Of a stretch of DNA of 64,000 bases, positions 7,524 through 16,750 are shown one piece after another (within the stretch, counting starts at the first letter, position 1; the number at the start of each line of letters is the position of its first letter). Position numbers and translations under genes: made by a program. The stretch is from Nostoc sp. NMS9 (lineage in GTDB: Bacteria; Cyanobacteriota; Cyanobacteriia; Cyanobacteriales; Nostocaceae): NCBI RefSeq assembly GCF_017114995.1, contig NZ_JABXKL010000058.1, forward strand, positions 1-64,000, written 5' to 3'. The notes below the pieces were generated by a model that saw only the letters and a program-made list of their open reading frames with translations, was not told the DNA's origin and made no database searches.

Positions 7524-9062
7524 ATGAAACTCAAAAAACTGGTGATGTCTTCTCTGCGAGACGCTACGCGTAGCTTGCTTCTCCGTAGAAGTACGACGAC
7601 CTGCGCTCACGCAGTATCATTAATCATATTTGGTGTAGCTTGTCAAGCTGTGGATAAGGTTGCTATTTACGAGAAAAATAATGGTAAGCAGCCAGTCCAA
7701 GCAGAACTTTTAGCTAAAATTGCTGTCGGATATGCAAAATTAGGACAACAGGATAAAGCCTCGAAGTTATTAGCCCCAGCTATTCAGACTGCCAAAATAA
7801 ATGAGTCTATCAAAACAAGTGAGTCTTTTTACATTAGACTCAAATTATTAGAGCAGTTGGGAATTACTTACGTAGAAATGGGAGAATACGACAAAGTACT
7901 TCAAGTAGTAAAATCTCTTAAAGTATACGAGCCAAGATACAAAGACGCTATGTTGAAGCGTATTACTACTCGCATGGTGGAAGTGGGGCAATACGAAAAA
8001 GCTCTTCAAATTGCCAAATTAATATCAACAGGTGGTTATTTATTTGAAGACATTAGCTTTTTATCTCAATATATTAGCATTGCTTCTCAATCTACAGCAA
8101 TGTCTGAAGTTGCACTTAAGTACGCACAAACCGGGCAAAAGGCTCAAGCAGAACAGATATTAGTACAAGCACTTCAAAAAGCTAAAACCAGTGATGAGAT
8201 GGCTGAAATTGCACTCAAATATGCACAAATTGGACAAAAAGCAAAGACATTGCAACTGCTAGCGCAAGTATCACAAAATGCACAAATTCCAACCGATACC
8301 GCGAAAGTGGCTGTTAAGTATGCACAAGTTGGACAACAGGCTAAGGCAGAGCAGTTGTTAGCCCAAGCCCTTCAAAGTATTAAAAAGGAAAAAGATGGTG
8401 GAATAAAAAATCCTTATTTACCTGATATTGCTATTAGTTATGCAAAACTGGGGCAATGCAACCAAGCTATTGAGATTGCCAAATCTATAAAGGGTTACCC
8501 TGATGATGAAGCATTGAAAGACGGTTATATCACTCATGATGGTTTAATTATTGGCGAGAAATTACCAGATGTTTTTATTGAAATTGCTAAGAAGTGTACA
8601 GCAGCAGGGCTTTATGAGCAAGCCTTTCAAGCGATTCAGGAAATAAAGTTTTTTGACAATAAAAGCGATGCGTTAGGTGTAGTTGCTGTTGAGTATGCAA
8701 AAAAGAGTCAATACAAGCAAGCTTTTCAAGTACTTAAAAATAATCTTGATTCTGACTATAACAAAGCCTTGCTTTCGTCAGAGCCTGACTCTATCAAAAC
8801 AAGGTTTTTGCTAAAATCTGAATCTATCAAAGCTAAGGCTTTACCTAAAATTGTTGAGCAAGCTACTCAATCAGAACCATCTGCTAAAGCAGAGCAGGTA
8901 TTATCCCAAGCACTTGAAGTTGCTAAAACTATCAAAAGCCGTGATGATAAAGTTAGGGTAATAACTGCGATCGCTATTGGGTACGCACAATTAAAACAAA
9001 AAGATAAAAGCGAGCAATTATTAGCACAAGCCCTTAAAATCGCTGAAAATATATATCAATAA
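7524..9062 (+). CDS. TPR-like repeat protein, probably exported
   Basis: A 512-residue protein built from about ten degenerate helical repeats of 34-40 residues, with the signature (K/Y)AQxGQxxKAEQLLAQAL(Q/K) as in tetratricopeptide proteins. Such repeats serve as protein-binding scaffolds; the partner is unknown. The N-terminus is odd: MKLKKLV and the hydrophobic AVSLIIFGVACQ look like two halves of a signal peptide, possibly with a lipobox. Between them sits a stretch (SSLRDATRSLLLRRSTTT) encoded by a palindromic interspersed repeat at about 7549-7612. If that start is used, export may be impaired. A later internal start is possible. Confidence 0.8.
   Translation: MKLKKLVMSSLRDATRSLLLRRSTTTCAHAVSLIIFGVACQAVDKVAIYEKNNGKQPVQAELLAKIAVGYAKLGQQDKASKLLAPAIQTAKINESIKTSESFYIRLKLLEQLGITYVEMGEYDKVLQVVKSLKVYEPRYKDAMLKRITTRMVEVGQYEKALQIAKLISTGGYLFEDISFLSQYISIASQSTAMSEVALKYAQTGQKAQAEQILVQALQKAKTSDEMAEIALKYAQIGQKAKTLQLLAQVSQNAQIPTDTAKVAVKYAQVGQQAKAEQLLAQALQSIKKEKDGGIKNPYLPDIAISYAKLGQCNQAIEIAKSIKGYPDDEALKDGYITHDGLIIGEKLPDVFIEIAKKCTAAGLYEQAFQAIQEIKFFDNKSDALGVVAVEYAKKSQYKQAFQVLKNNLDSDYNKALLSSEPDSIKTRFLLKSESIKAKALPKIVEQATQSEPSAKAEQVLSQALEVAKTIKSRDDKVRVITAIAIGYAQLKQKDKSEQLLAQALKIAENIYQ
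7549..7612. repeat. Interspersed palindromic repeat inside a coding region
   Basis: The sequence contains GACGCTACGCGTAGC, centred on CTACGCGTAG, followed by TTGCTTCTCCGTAGAAG. Related pieces (GGAGACGCTGGGCGTAGC, GAGACGCTGCGC) occur between genes at 37518 and 26795. Here it is in frame in the 5' end of the TPR-like gene. Confidence 0.65.
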
Positions 9063-9160
9063 AAGACAAATTAGTTCAAGATTGATAGATAAAGGTAATA
9101 AGATTATCTATTACCTATTACCAATAGCTACTGAAACATTATAATTAGCAAACTTTGATT

Positions 9161-11089
9161 TTACAAACCGCTTTCAGGAGTTTCAGTAGCATTAGGACTC
9201 TCTTTTGTGGCAGGTTGCTTAGTATCGGGAAGTTTCTGTTGGGTACTCTTCTGATTACCTTGATTTTTTAGCTCAGTTAGTGCCTGTTTTGCTAGATTTT
9301 CGGCTGCTTGTTTAAATAATGGTTCTATTCTATTTCGCCAATATTGAGTATTAGGCAACTTTTCTGGATGGTTTCTATAATCTAAAACTTTATCCCATTT
9401 ACCATCATCTATTGCTTTGTTGATCTCATTAGATAACGCCTCCGCCTTCGCCCAATCTTCCTGCCACTGGGCAATCATTTTGCCTGTTTCTTGGATACCA
9501 GAAGCAGCATTTGCCGGAATTGATCTTAAAAGTGCGATCGCTCCAATTATATCTCCTGAATCATACTTCTTTTTTGCTTGTTCTACAATATTGGCACTGT
9601 TATCATTAGGTTGCGATCGTTCTGATTTAACAGTATCGTCAGTTGACCCCTTCGGCTTTTCTGGTAATGGACTTACTATATCCTTAGATTTTGGTTTTGG
9701 CTTGGGAATTGTTCGAGTCGCAATCAAGCTACTATCATCTACAATCCTAGTTGCAATACCCTTTTCGCGCAGGCAAGAACCCCATTCTTGATTATTGGTT
9801 ATCACGGTTGGGTGTGCCCAAGCCAAACGACCAGATTTAAGTTTAACTTCTATCCAACCTGCTTTTGTCCGTTTGCCAGTCACCTCGAAACTGGTATTAT
9901 CACCAACTGTTTGCACAATATTACCAGAATTTATCGAACTAGGTTCAGAACGGATATTAGAATTTCCGACGACAACAGCCGAGCACTTATTTGCTAAGGC
10001 GGTATCCTGACCTGTAAGATTTGAAGCTAAATTTTTCACATTTGGATATACATTTGCTACCAAGGCAGCCGCACCACCCGCCAGTAATATGCCAATTAAT
10101 ATCGGCCAGGGGTCGGATTTACCAGAGTCTTTACGGGCAGGTTTAGCAGGGACAGGATTTGCTGGTGCAACTGCAATAGTTTTCAGCCGAGATACTTGAG
10201 GCTGGGATTTGGCTGCTTGGTAACTGGAATTTTTGGCTGCTTCTTGAGGTATGGAAAGTGCAGGTACTGGACTAATCGCGTCTTTACATGCTTGCAGTGC
10301 TTGCGTGGCGTTTTGGTAGCGGTCTTTGAAGTGATAACGCACCATCTTGGACAACACTGCCGCCAGTCCATGATTCACTGTTACTGAATGCCGCCAGATA
10401 ATTTCCCCTGTTTCCGGGTCTTCTTGCAATTCTGTTGGCTGTAATCCTGTTAATGCTTGAATGGCAATAATACCAAGGGAATAGATATCGCTGTTGGGAC
10501 GAGGTTTACCTTGCCCTTGTTCTGTGGGCATATAGCCAGGAGTGCCAATAACTACTGTGGCAGAGGCTTGTCCGCCCACTGTTACCAGTTGTGTACGCAG
10601 TTGCTTCACTGCTCCAAAATCAACTAAAACTAATTTATTATCTGAGAGGCGACGGATGATATTATCCGGTTTGATGTCGCGGTGAATCACGCCTTGGCGA
10701 TGGACAAATTCGAGAATCTCTAGAACTTCTTGCAACAGTTGAATTACTTGTCTTTCATTCCAACGCTTACCAGGTATAAGTTCCTCACCTAGGGTATGTC
10801 CTTCAATATATTCTTGTACTAGATAGAATTCTTGGTTTTCGTCAAAGTACGCTAGCAGCCTGGGTATTTGGTCATGGTTGCCCAGTTTTTCTAAGGTTTC
10901 GGCTTCGCTGTTGAACAGACGTTTAGCAGTATCAAAAACTCTGGGGTCAGTTCCGGGTTTAAGGTGCTTGACAACGCAGATGGGATTGCCTGGCCGCCTA
11001 GTATCTTGGGCAATGTAGGTTTGACCAAATCCTCCCATCGCAAGGACTCGAATTACTTGGTAACGATGGTCTAGTAGCTTGCCTATCAT
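9161..11089 (-). CDS. Serine/threonine protein kinase with SH3-like C-terminal region
   Basis: A 642-residue eukaryotic-type (Hanks) kinase. The kinase domain covers residues 9-270: a glycine loop MGGFGQTY, Lys41 in VVKHL, catalytic HRDIKPDN (136-143), DFG (157-159) and GTPGYMPTEQ. A Pro/Ala/Lys-rich linker leads to one membrane helix (about 328-348). After it comes an SH3-like domain (about 368-430, with NIRSEPS and GWIEVKLKSGRLAW) and a Gln/Lys-rich helical tail. It should be anchored in the plasma membrane with the kinase inside and the SH3-like part outside, perhaps sensing the envelope. All catalytic residues are present. Confidence 0.95.
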   Translation of the reverse strand: MIGKLLDHRYQVIRVLAMGGFGQTYIAQDTRRPGNPICVVKHLKPGTDPRVFDTAKRLFNSEAETLEKLGNHDQIPRLLAYFDENQEFYLVQEYIEGHTLGEELIPGKRWNERQVIQLLQEVLEILEFVHRQGVIHRDIKPDNIIRRLSDNKLVLVDFGAVKQLRTQLVTVGGQASATVVIGTPGYMPTEQGQGKPRPNSDIYSLGIIAIQALTGLQPTELQEDPETGEIIWRHSVTVNHGLAAVLSKMVRYHFKDRYQNATQALQACKDAISPVPALSIPQEAAKNSSYQAAKSQPQVSRLKTIAVAPANPVPAKPARKDSGKSDPWPILIGILLAGGAAALVANVYPNVKNLASNLTGQDTALANKCSAVVVGNSNIRSEPSSINSGNIVQTVGDNTSFEVTGKRTKAGWIEVKLKSGRLAWAHPTVITNNQEWGSCLREKGIATRIVDDSSLIATRTIPKPKPKSKDIVSPLPEKPKGSTDDTVKSERSQPNDNSANIVEQAKKKYDSGDIIGAIALLRSIPANAASGIQETGKMIAQWQEDWAKAEALSNEINKAIDDGKWDKVLDYRNHPEKLPNTQYWRNRIEPLFKQAAENLAKQALTELKNQGNQKSTQQKLPDTKQPATKESPNATETPESGL

Positions 11090-11252
11090 ATTCCCTCCCC
11101 AGAGTTATTACCTAATTTTCCAGCTGGTAATAAATATCTCCAAATTTTCTTCAATGAAATCCGCTATCTTGAGAAAAGATTTAGATTAAAAACGCAGCTT
11201 TTTAATAAACGCAGACTGTTTATTTTTCTTTTAGTGCCCCTGTTTATTACCA

Positions 11253-11741
11253 ATGCCACCTAAAATAACAAATCCAGTTGCATGGCAGCAGGCTGAAATC
11301 CTCATGCAACCTGCTTTCATTCGCGTTATCGACAATATCCGCAAGCAGCTTGATGAATCTTCCTGGACGGGAACTTACCATGATGTCCTGATTTGGCCGC
11401 CTAGCACCACTGATGAAATCAAAGCATTGGTGACTGAACTGTTGCAAGCAATGGAAACTGCAACGCCCCAAGAAGCAGATGAAATCAGAGGAACTCTGGC
11501 TCGTCTGCCGATGCCCCATCCAGGATATCATCTACGTTTGCAGCGTCAACAGCAAGAAGCGAGTATCGATTTGTGGGAACTGTGTTATCAGGTGTGTTTT
11601 CTTGAATACAGCCCAGAGAAGGAAGCTGCTGATATTGATACTAGTTTAATCGATGAATTCGGTGAAGTGGATTGGCTGCGTTTGGATGCTAAGTCAAAGG
11701 AGTTAGTTGAGCAGGCGTTTGCTAAATTGCCAGAAGGGTAA
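11253..11741 (+). CDS. Conserved hypothetical protein
   Basis: A 162-residue soluble protein, mostly helical and acidic, with no signal peptide or membrane span. The Trp- and Pro-rich segment SSWTGTYHDVLIWPPSTTDE and PMPHPGYHLRL look like conserved family cores. I believe it is a cyanobacteria-only family but cannot name it. It is divergent from the kinase gene, 163 bases apart. A weak hairpin AACCCA/TGGGTT at about 11787-11805 may end the transcript. Confidence 0.75.
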   Translation: MPPKITNPVAWQQAEILMQPAFIRVIDNIRKQLDESSWTGTYHDVLIWPPSTTDEIKALVTELLQAMETATPQEADEIRGTLARLPMPHPGYHLRLQRQQQEASIDLWELCYQVCFLEYSPEKEAADIDTSLIDEFGEVDWLRLDAKSKELVEQAFAKLPEG

Positions 11742-12158
11742 CAAATAAAATGCCCTCAGAATATAATTCTGGGGCTATACAAACGAAACCCAGCTGCGTG
11801 CGTGGGTTAATGAGCTTTTTAAGCCTGTCTTAACCACCTACCTAATAGTTTATACTGGCTTCCAATTATTTAAAGATGCTTGAATAGTTTGGTATCATCT
11901 CCTTCACTGAGGCGACCTTGGCGAATTTCCTGAAGGTACTGTAAAAGACGTGTGCCAGTGTTGTATATGCTGTCGTGTGCTGCTTGGAACTGTTCAGAGG
12001 ACATAATTAATTATGTGAGGGAAAGTTTAGCTAAAGCACGTACAGCTTAAATTACTAATGAAAATACTTGCCTCAGTGATTGCACTGTCATAATAAAGGC
12101 GATTGCACTCCATCCCAATCTACTAATCATCCTATTATTCAAATTGAAAGAAAGCTAT
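11742..12158. other. Gap with a possible small minus-strand gene
   Basis: The 417 bases hold a weak hairpin (about 11787-11805) and the 44-codon frame described at 11870-12004. The rest shows no feature. Confidence 0.4.
11870..12004 (-). CDS. Possible small protein (44 residues)
   Basis: An open frame starting MSSEQFQAAHDSIYNTG and ending TKLFKHL. Its composition is protein-like and helical (RLLQYLQEIRQGRLSEGDD), unlike random AT-rich frames. No good ribosome-binding site precedes the ATG. There is no known domain, so it is offered as a candidate only. Confidence 0.45.
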   Translation of the reverse strand: MSSEQFQAAHDSIYNTGTRLLQYLQEIRQGRLSEGDDTKLFKHL

Positions 12159-12455
12159 ATGAACAAAGCTGAAGAAGAACTAGAACTACACTTAAGATCC
12201 CGTGTGACAGAGACAGTATTAATAAAGATACCAACAGATACATTGCGATCGCTCGAAAAAGTAGCAGCAAGTCAAGATATGTCACCTGAAGCCTTGCTCA
12301 AGTTATATATTGGGCAGGGTTTGCGGCAAGATTTAGCCAAGTTATGATCTGAGTAGCTACTAGAATAAACTGCTCAAGTTCTAGCAAGGCACATCGAATC
12401 GAAAGAGGAAATTTTAACCATCATTCAATAAATTCAAGCTGAAGTAACTCTTTAG
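12159..12455 (+). pseudogene. Decayed ribbon-helix-helix (antitoxin-like) gene with four in-frame stops
   Basis: The first 62 codons (MNKAEEELELHLRSRV ... YIGQGLRQDLAKL) look like a CopG/ribbon-helix-helix type protein. The same frame continues past TGA at 12345 through TAG, TAA and a further TAA. The intervening residues still read sensibly (TAQVLARHIESKEEILTIIQ, then IQAEVTL) to a final TAG at 12453. The intact ancestor was therefore about 98 residues long. The truncated N-terminal part could still be made. Start chosen at ATG 12159; a TTG lies five codons upstream. Confidence 0.75.
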
Positions 12456-12502
12456 TCAACTTTTCGCCAAAAGAAAGTAACAGATAAATTGAGGAACAAA
12501 AA

Positions 12503-12910
12503 ATGTCTAACCAAACAAACTACACCGAAGCTTGCAATAATTTTGACAAAATTTACGAAGAGGTAATTAACAGTCGTGAACCTGTAGTTATTAATCGTGA
12601 AGGTGCAGAAAGTGTATCTGTAATTCCTACTGCGGAACTTAATAGCATCATGGAGACAGCATACTTGTTTAAATCACCTGAGAATGCAGCACGTCTTTTA
12701 GATGCTTTACAAGGTGTTAAGGCTAAGGCTAATAAAGAACTGTTGAAAACAGCAATTGTTGAGGTACTTCAAGAACAAAAAGAAGTATTTTATGATTTAT
12801 TTGCAGAAATTATGGAAGATGTAGCCTTAGAAAGGGCTATTAAAGAAGGTGAAAATACTGAAACTGCCAGCCGCGAAGCTATTTTCAAAATTTTAGACAG
12901 TAAAGGATGA
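12503..12910 (+). CDS. Phd/YefM-family antitoxin with C-terminal extension
   Basis: A 135-residue protein. Residues 1-55 match the Phd/YefM fold (YTEACNNFDKIYEEVINSREPVVINREGA type N-terminus), which binds operator DNA. The remaining 80 residues form a charged helical region (LLDALQGVKAKANKELLK, REAIFKILDSKG), longer than the usual toxin-binding tail. GAGGA precedes the ATG. It overlaps the toxin gene by four bases (ATGA), so the two are translationally coupled, and the antitoxin is expected to repress their shared promoter. Confidence 0.88.
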   Translation: MSNQTNYTEACNNFDKIYEEVINSREPVVINREGAESVSVIPTAELNSIMETAYLFKSPENAARLLDALQGVKAKANKELLKTAIVEVLQEQKEVFYDLFAEIMEDVALERAIKEGENTETASREAIFKILDSKG

Positions 12911-13173
12911 ATATAGAGTTCAGAAAAAGCTTTGAGAAAGATTTAAATAATATTCGGGACGAAGCTTTACTTAAAAAGATTAAGGCGGTTATTGAAGACG
13001 TAGAAAATGCCGAAAATCTAGCAAATATAAGTAATATTAAAAAACTCCAAGCTGATGGCAACTATTATCGCATCAGAATTGGAGACTACAGAGTTGGAAT
13101 TATAGTATCAGAGAGCGTAGTAATTTTTGTGAGGGTGTTGCACAGGAAAGATGTTTACAGGTACTTTCCGTAA
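12907..13173 (+). CDS. RelE/ParE-family toxin
   Basis: An 88-residue protein of the type II RelE/ParE superfamily. It has an N-terminal FRKSFEKDLNNI helix, a central KKLQADGNYYRIRIGDYRVGI core, and the C-terminal strand VIFVRVLHRKDVYRYFP with the Arg, His and Lys typical of mRNA-cleaving RelE members. Its start overlaps the antitoxin stop. It looks intact, so this toxin-antitoxin pair is probably active, unlike its decayed upstream neighbour. Confidence 0.9.
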   Translation: MNIEFRKSFEKDLNNIRDEALLKKIKAVIEDVENAENLANISNIKKLQADGNYYRIRIGDYRVGIIVSESVVIFVRVLHRKDVYRYFP

Positions 13174-13282
13174 TTTAAGCAATCGCCTCGCCCTTTTTAC
13201 CTCTACGCTATTGAAGCTGCAAACGCTTATTTGCTAAGATTTCCAGTGCGACAACATTGAAACAGGGCAACTTCTGATCACC

Positions 13283-14278
13283 ATGCCAACATCTACACTT
13301 GACGATCAAGACGCAGCAGCTATCAAAGCCGCCAGAGTTGGGGTTGCAATATGCGATCGCACCGCCTGGGGACGCATCAAAGTAGCTGGCGACGATCGCC
13401 TCAATTTCTTACACAACCAAAGTACTAACAATTTCCAAATACTCAAGCCAGGACAAGGTTGTGATACGGTTTTTGTCACTTCCACAGCCAGAACAATTGA
13501 TTTAGTAACTGCTTACGTTAGAGAAGATGCGGTAATTTTGCTGGTTTCACCTAACCGTCGCCAGTTTTTGATGGAATGGCTGGATAAATATATTTTCTAT
13601 GCAGATAAGGTGGAATTATCTGATATTACCCAATACACCAACACCTTCAGCCTGATTGGCCCAGGAAGCGACGCTGTTTTAGAAAAGTTGGGTATTGGCG
13701 AACTCATCGGCCAACCTTATGGTAGTCACCAAGTATACACGATCGCTCCGGCTGAGGGCGTGCGGATTGCTGTGGGTAGCGGGTTAGCTGCGCCCGGATA
13801 CACCTTCACTTTCCCCTATACTGACAAAGAAACGGTGTGGAACAAATTGTTAGAAACTGGGGCGGTAGAGATGAGCGATCGCGCCTGGGATGCCTTGCGA
13901 ATCTTACAAGGTCGCCCCGCCACAGATGCAGAACTTACAGATGATTACAATCCTCTAGAAGTTGGCTTGTGGCAAACAATTTCTTTTACTAAAGGTTGCT
14001 ATATTGGGCAAGAAACTATTGCTCGGTTAAATACATATAAAGGTGTAAAACAACACCTGTTAGGTATTCGCCTCAGTGCCCCTGTGGAAGTTGGAAGTGC
14101 GATCGCAGTTGCAGATGGAAAGGTCGGCAAACTTACTAGTTACACAGAAACCGCTGATGGTTACTTTGGACTAGGTTACATTCGCACCAAAGCTGGTGGT
14201 GTAGGCTTAAAAGTCAAAGTGGGAGAAACTGAGGGTGAAATAGTAGAAATTCCGTTTGTTTCTCACGAGTACCCGTAA
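13283..14278 (+). CDS. YgfZ/GcvT-type folate-binding protein
   Basis: A 331-residue protein of the YgfZ family, tetrahydrofolate-dependent proteins that support iron-sulfur cluster enzymes such as tRNA-thiolating MiaB. The family signature KGCYIGQE with its Cys is present (about residues 238-245), followed by a GcvT-like C-terminal barrel (QHLLGIRLSAPVEVGS). It ends five bases before a convergent gene. It is not glycine-cleavage T protein, which is longer and lacks this motif. Confidence 0.9.
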   Translation: MPTSTLDDQDAAAIKAARVGVAICDRTAWGRIKVAGDDRLNFLHNQSTNNFQILKPGQGCDTVFVTSTARTIDLVTAYVREDAVILLVSPNRRQFLMEWLDKYIFYADKVELSDITQYTNTFSLIGPGSDAVLEKLGIGELIGQPYGSHQVYTIAPAEGVRIAVGSGLAAPGYTFTFPYTDKETVWNKLLETGAVEMSDRAWDALRILQGRPATDAELTDDYNPLEVGLWQTISFTKGCYIGQETIARLNTYKGVKQHLLGIRLSAPVEVGSAIAVADGKVGKLTSYTETADGYFGLGYIRTKAGGVGLKVKVGETEGEIVEIPFVSHEYP

Positions 14279-14283
14279 GCAAC

Positions 14284-15201
14284 TCAAATCAAAATATCTT
14301 TCTCTTTATCCCTAGCACCGTAACAAAATTCATCTACCCAAGAAGCTATACTACGGGCATTTGTAGTTGGTAAATTTACTTTGCTCTTAACCTCTTGTGG
14401 TTGAATATTCGGTTGTTTGCCGTTGCTTTTAACCTCAGTAGTAATTGCTAGCGATCGCACTGGTTTGCCATTACTGTTAATCTCAGTGGTAATTGCCAGC
14501 AATGCGCCTACAGGGATTCGGTTAGATGGCACGTTCCTTTTAACCTCAGTAGCTAACGCCGCAGAGGGCATAGTTTTGGCTTTGGTGTTAGCCTCAGCAG
14601 TCATTGTCAGCGAGGTTCCTGAAGGGAGGCGTTCAAGGGGCGATTGTAGTGGTTGATATTCGCTTACAAAACCGGAGGCTGGCATTTTTGCCGGAGTATC
14701 TGGAGCAATTTTAGTAGCAAATGCAACTACCAACTCCGGTTTGCGCGTACAAACTACCTCAGTGGTAGCTGTAAATGATGGCACAAGTTTCTCAGGGCGT
14801 GGCAAGTTGGAGTCTAGAGTTTTGGCAAGAGAATTAGGCGCAATCTTGTTAAGATGTTTATCCTCAGAATACTTCTCATCTAGCGGCTCGTTTTCAGCTT
14901 GGCTGGTAGCTATATAATGGTGGTTTAATTTGATTAAATCTAACTCTTCATCAGGATTGAAGTTAAGACCTAGAGCAGCGACTATTTTATCTGGATCGTT
15001 ATTCAGATCCAGCATAAAAGAAAGTATTTCATCAAACTGGGGTTCCAAAACAGACAGTGTTGCCAAAATAAAACCGGACAAAGGACGGCGCAGACCATCG
15101 TAAGTGGCCCAAATTCGCATTTTGACCAGCCAGGAAATATTTTGCTTGTAGTAAGTAAGCCACTTTTGTTTTAAAGATTGACGCAGCTGTTGGATATTCA
15201 T
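14284..15201 (-). CDS. DUF5331-like hypothetical protein
   Basis: A 305-residue protein from the ATG at 15201. The frame is open further upstream but would run into the ferredoxin-like gene. Residues 1-90 are the conserved part (MNIQQLRQSLKQKWLTYY, WLVKMRIWATYDGLRRPLSG, FILATLSVLEPQFDEIL), which I associate with the cyanobacterial DUF5331 domain. The remainder is low-complexity with loose repeats of LAITTEVKSNGK type and is probably disordered. Function unknown. Confidence 0.72.
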   Translation of the reverse strand: MNIQQLRQSLKQKWLTYYKQNISWLVKMRIWATYDGLRRPLSGFILATLSVLEPQFDEILSFMLDLNNDPDKIVAALGLNFNPDEELDLIKLNHHYIATSQAENEPLDEKYSEDKHLNKIAPNSLAKTLDSNLPRPEKLVPSFTATTEVVCTRKPELVVAFATKIAPDTPAKMPASGFVSEYQPLQSPLERLPSGTSLTMTAEANTKAKTMPSAALATEVKRNVPSNRIPVGALLAITTEINSNGKPVRSLAITTEVKSNGKQPNIQPQEVKSKVNLPTTNARSIASWVDEFCYGARDKEKDILI

Positions 15202-15256
15202 TGGAAGCCTCACTTCACTCAACAAGATTGCAGACCTTGATATTGAAAATTTAGCT

Positions 15257-15589
15257 TTATTTCTGGGGATGAAACCGATAATAGAGCATCTGTTTGACTC
15301 TTTGACCACCTAGCAAATGATTTTCTATCAGTAGAGATACTTCATCAGGTTGAACGCCGCTATACCAGACCATATCGGGCAATATCAGCACCATTGGGCC
15401 ATTGCCACATTGTCCTAAACAGCTGCTAGCCGTTACAGTTACACCAGGGATTGGCAAAGCTGTAAAAGCTGCTAAAACCTTTACTGCACCTTGCTTTTTA
15501 CAAGTACGATTTTGACAAACCCGCACACATCTAGGAGAAGAGTCTTGATCTATTGTGGGGAAGTTGGATGGTTTAGTGATGTTTGACAT
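15257..15589 (-). CDS. Thioredoxin-like [2Fe-2S] ferredoxin domain protein
   Basis: A 110-residue protein with the four-cysteine pattern of thioredoxin-like 2Fe-2S ferredoxins: CQNRTC near residues 25-30 and CLGQCGNGPMV near 58-68. These proteins carry or store an iron-sulfur cluster and resemble the NuoE/HoxE C-terminal fold. It is a single-domain form. It precedes the DUF5331-like gene in the same direction with about 55 bases between them. Confidence 0.9.
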   Translation of the reverse strand: MSNITKPSNFPTIDQDSSPRCVRVCQNRTCKKQGAVKVLAAFTALPIPGVTVTASSCLGQCGNGPMVLILPDMVWYSGVQPDEVSLLIENHLLGGQRVKQMLYYRFHPQK

Positions 15590-15775
15590 TTTTTAACGTA
15601 GACGCAAAGCGGCTTGCCGCAGGCTACCACAGAGGCCAAAGGACACAGAGAGGAGACAGGGAAGCAGGTGAGACGAGGAGACAAGGGGGACAAGGGGGAA
15701 TTATTCAAAAAGTCTCTCCCTTATCTTCCCCTCTACCTTGTCTCTTCTCAATGCCCAATGCCCAATGCCCCATAA
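15590..15775. repeat. Intergenic repeat-rich spacer
   Basis: The spacer contains a palindrome-type repeat (AGCGGCTTGCCGCAGGCT), runs of GGAGACA/ACAAGGGGG and three copies of AATGCCC. These are typical Nostoc short repeats. No gene is present. Confidence 0.7.
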
Positions 15776-16750
15776 CTAATCTATAGAAAGTCCTTTTGAG
15801 GCTAGCCATTCAGGGTTGAATATCCGCGACTGATACCGGGAACCACTATCACACAAGATGGTGACAATAGTATGTCCTGGCCCCAATTGCTTCGCTAAGG
15901 CAACAGCTGCCCCAACATTAATACCTGTTGAGCCGCCCATTAACAACCCATCTTTCCTCAGCAGTTGGTAAACTACTCGCAAAGCTTCTTGATCATCGAT
16001 TTGGATGGCATCATCAGCAGGTGCGCCTTCCATATTGGCTGTGACACGACCGTTACCGATACCTTCAGTGATGGAATTTCCTTCTATCTTGATTTCGCCA
16101 GTTTTGACATAGCTATAAAGTCCACTACCCAGCGGATCGGCTACAACACATTTAATTTCTGGATTTTGTTCTTTTAAGTACAATGCTACACCAGCATAAG
16201 TACCACCAGTACCAGTTGCAGCTGTCCATCCATCTATTTTACCATCTGTCTGCGTCCAAATTTCCGGCCCTGTGGTTTCGTAGTGGGCGAGGCGGTTGGC
16301 TAAATTATCAAACTGATTTGCCCAAATGGCATTTTCCAACTCAGCAGCTACTCTGCCAGATAGCTTGACGTAGTTGTTCGGGTCTTTGTAGGGTACAGCA
16401 GGGATGGGACGAACTTCTGCTCCTAGTGCTGTCAGTGCGTCTATCTTTTCTTGTGACTGGGTATCAGGAATAATAATTAGACATTTGTAGCCTTTGGCGT
16501 TGCAAATATGTGCTAGTCCAATGCCAGTATTACCAGCGGTTCCTTCTACAACCGTGCCACCAGGTTTAAGCAGACCTTTCTTTTCCGCATCTTCGATAAT
16601 GTAAAGTGCGGCGCGGTCTTTGACAGAACCCCCAGGATTGAGAAATTCTGCTTTCGCAAGGATTTCACACCCTGTTTCTTCGCTAAAACTGTTTAAGCGA
16701 ATTAAAGGGGTATTGCCAACAGCGCCAACGAAGCCATTCTTTATATCCAT
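15776..16750 (-). CDS. cysK: Cysteine synthase A
   Basis: A 324-residue PLP enzyme that makes cysteine from O-acetylserine and sulfide. The PLP lysine is in NPGGSVKDRAA (about residues 38-48). The substrate loop TAGNTG follows, then the phosphate-binding GTGGT and the C-terminal GSTGINV loop. The length is normal. It may work with the sulfate adenylyltransferase at 21.6 kb in sulfur assimilation, although the two are not adjacent. Confidence 0.93.
   Translation of the reverse strand: MDIKNGFVGAVGNTPLIRLNSFSEETGCEILAKAEFLNPGGSVKDRAALYIIEDAEKKGLLKPGGTVVEGTAGNTGIGLAHICNAKGYKCLIIIPDTQSQEKIDALTALGAEVRPIPAVPYKDPNNYVKLSGRVAAELENAIWANQFDNLANRLAHYETTGPEIWTQTDGKIDGWTAATGTGGTYAGVALYLKEQNPEIKCVVADPLGSGLYSYVKTGEIKIEGNSITEGIGNGRVTANMEGAPADDAIQIDDQEALRVVYQLLRKDGLLMGGSTGINVGAAVALAKQLGPGHTIVTILCDSGSRYQSRIFNPEWLASKGLSID

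Noticed and set aside
14417-14656. 79-codon plus-strand frame
   Set aside because: Antisense shadow of the repeat-rich part of the DUF5331-like gene.
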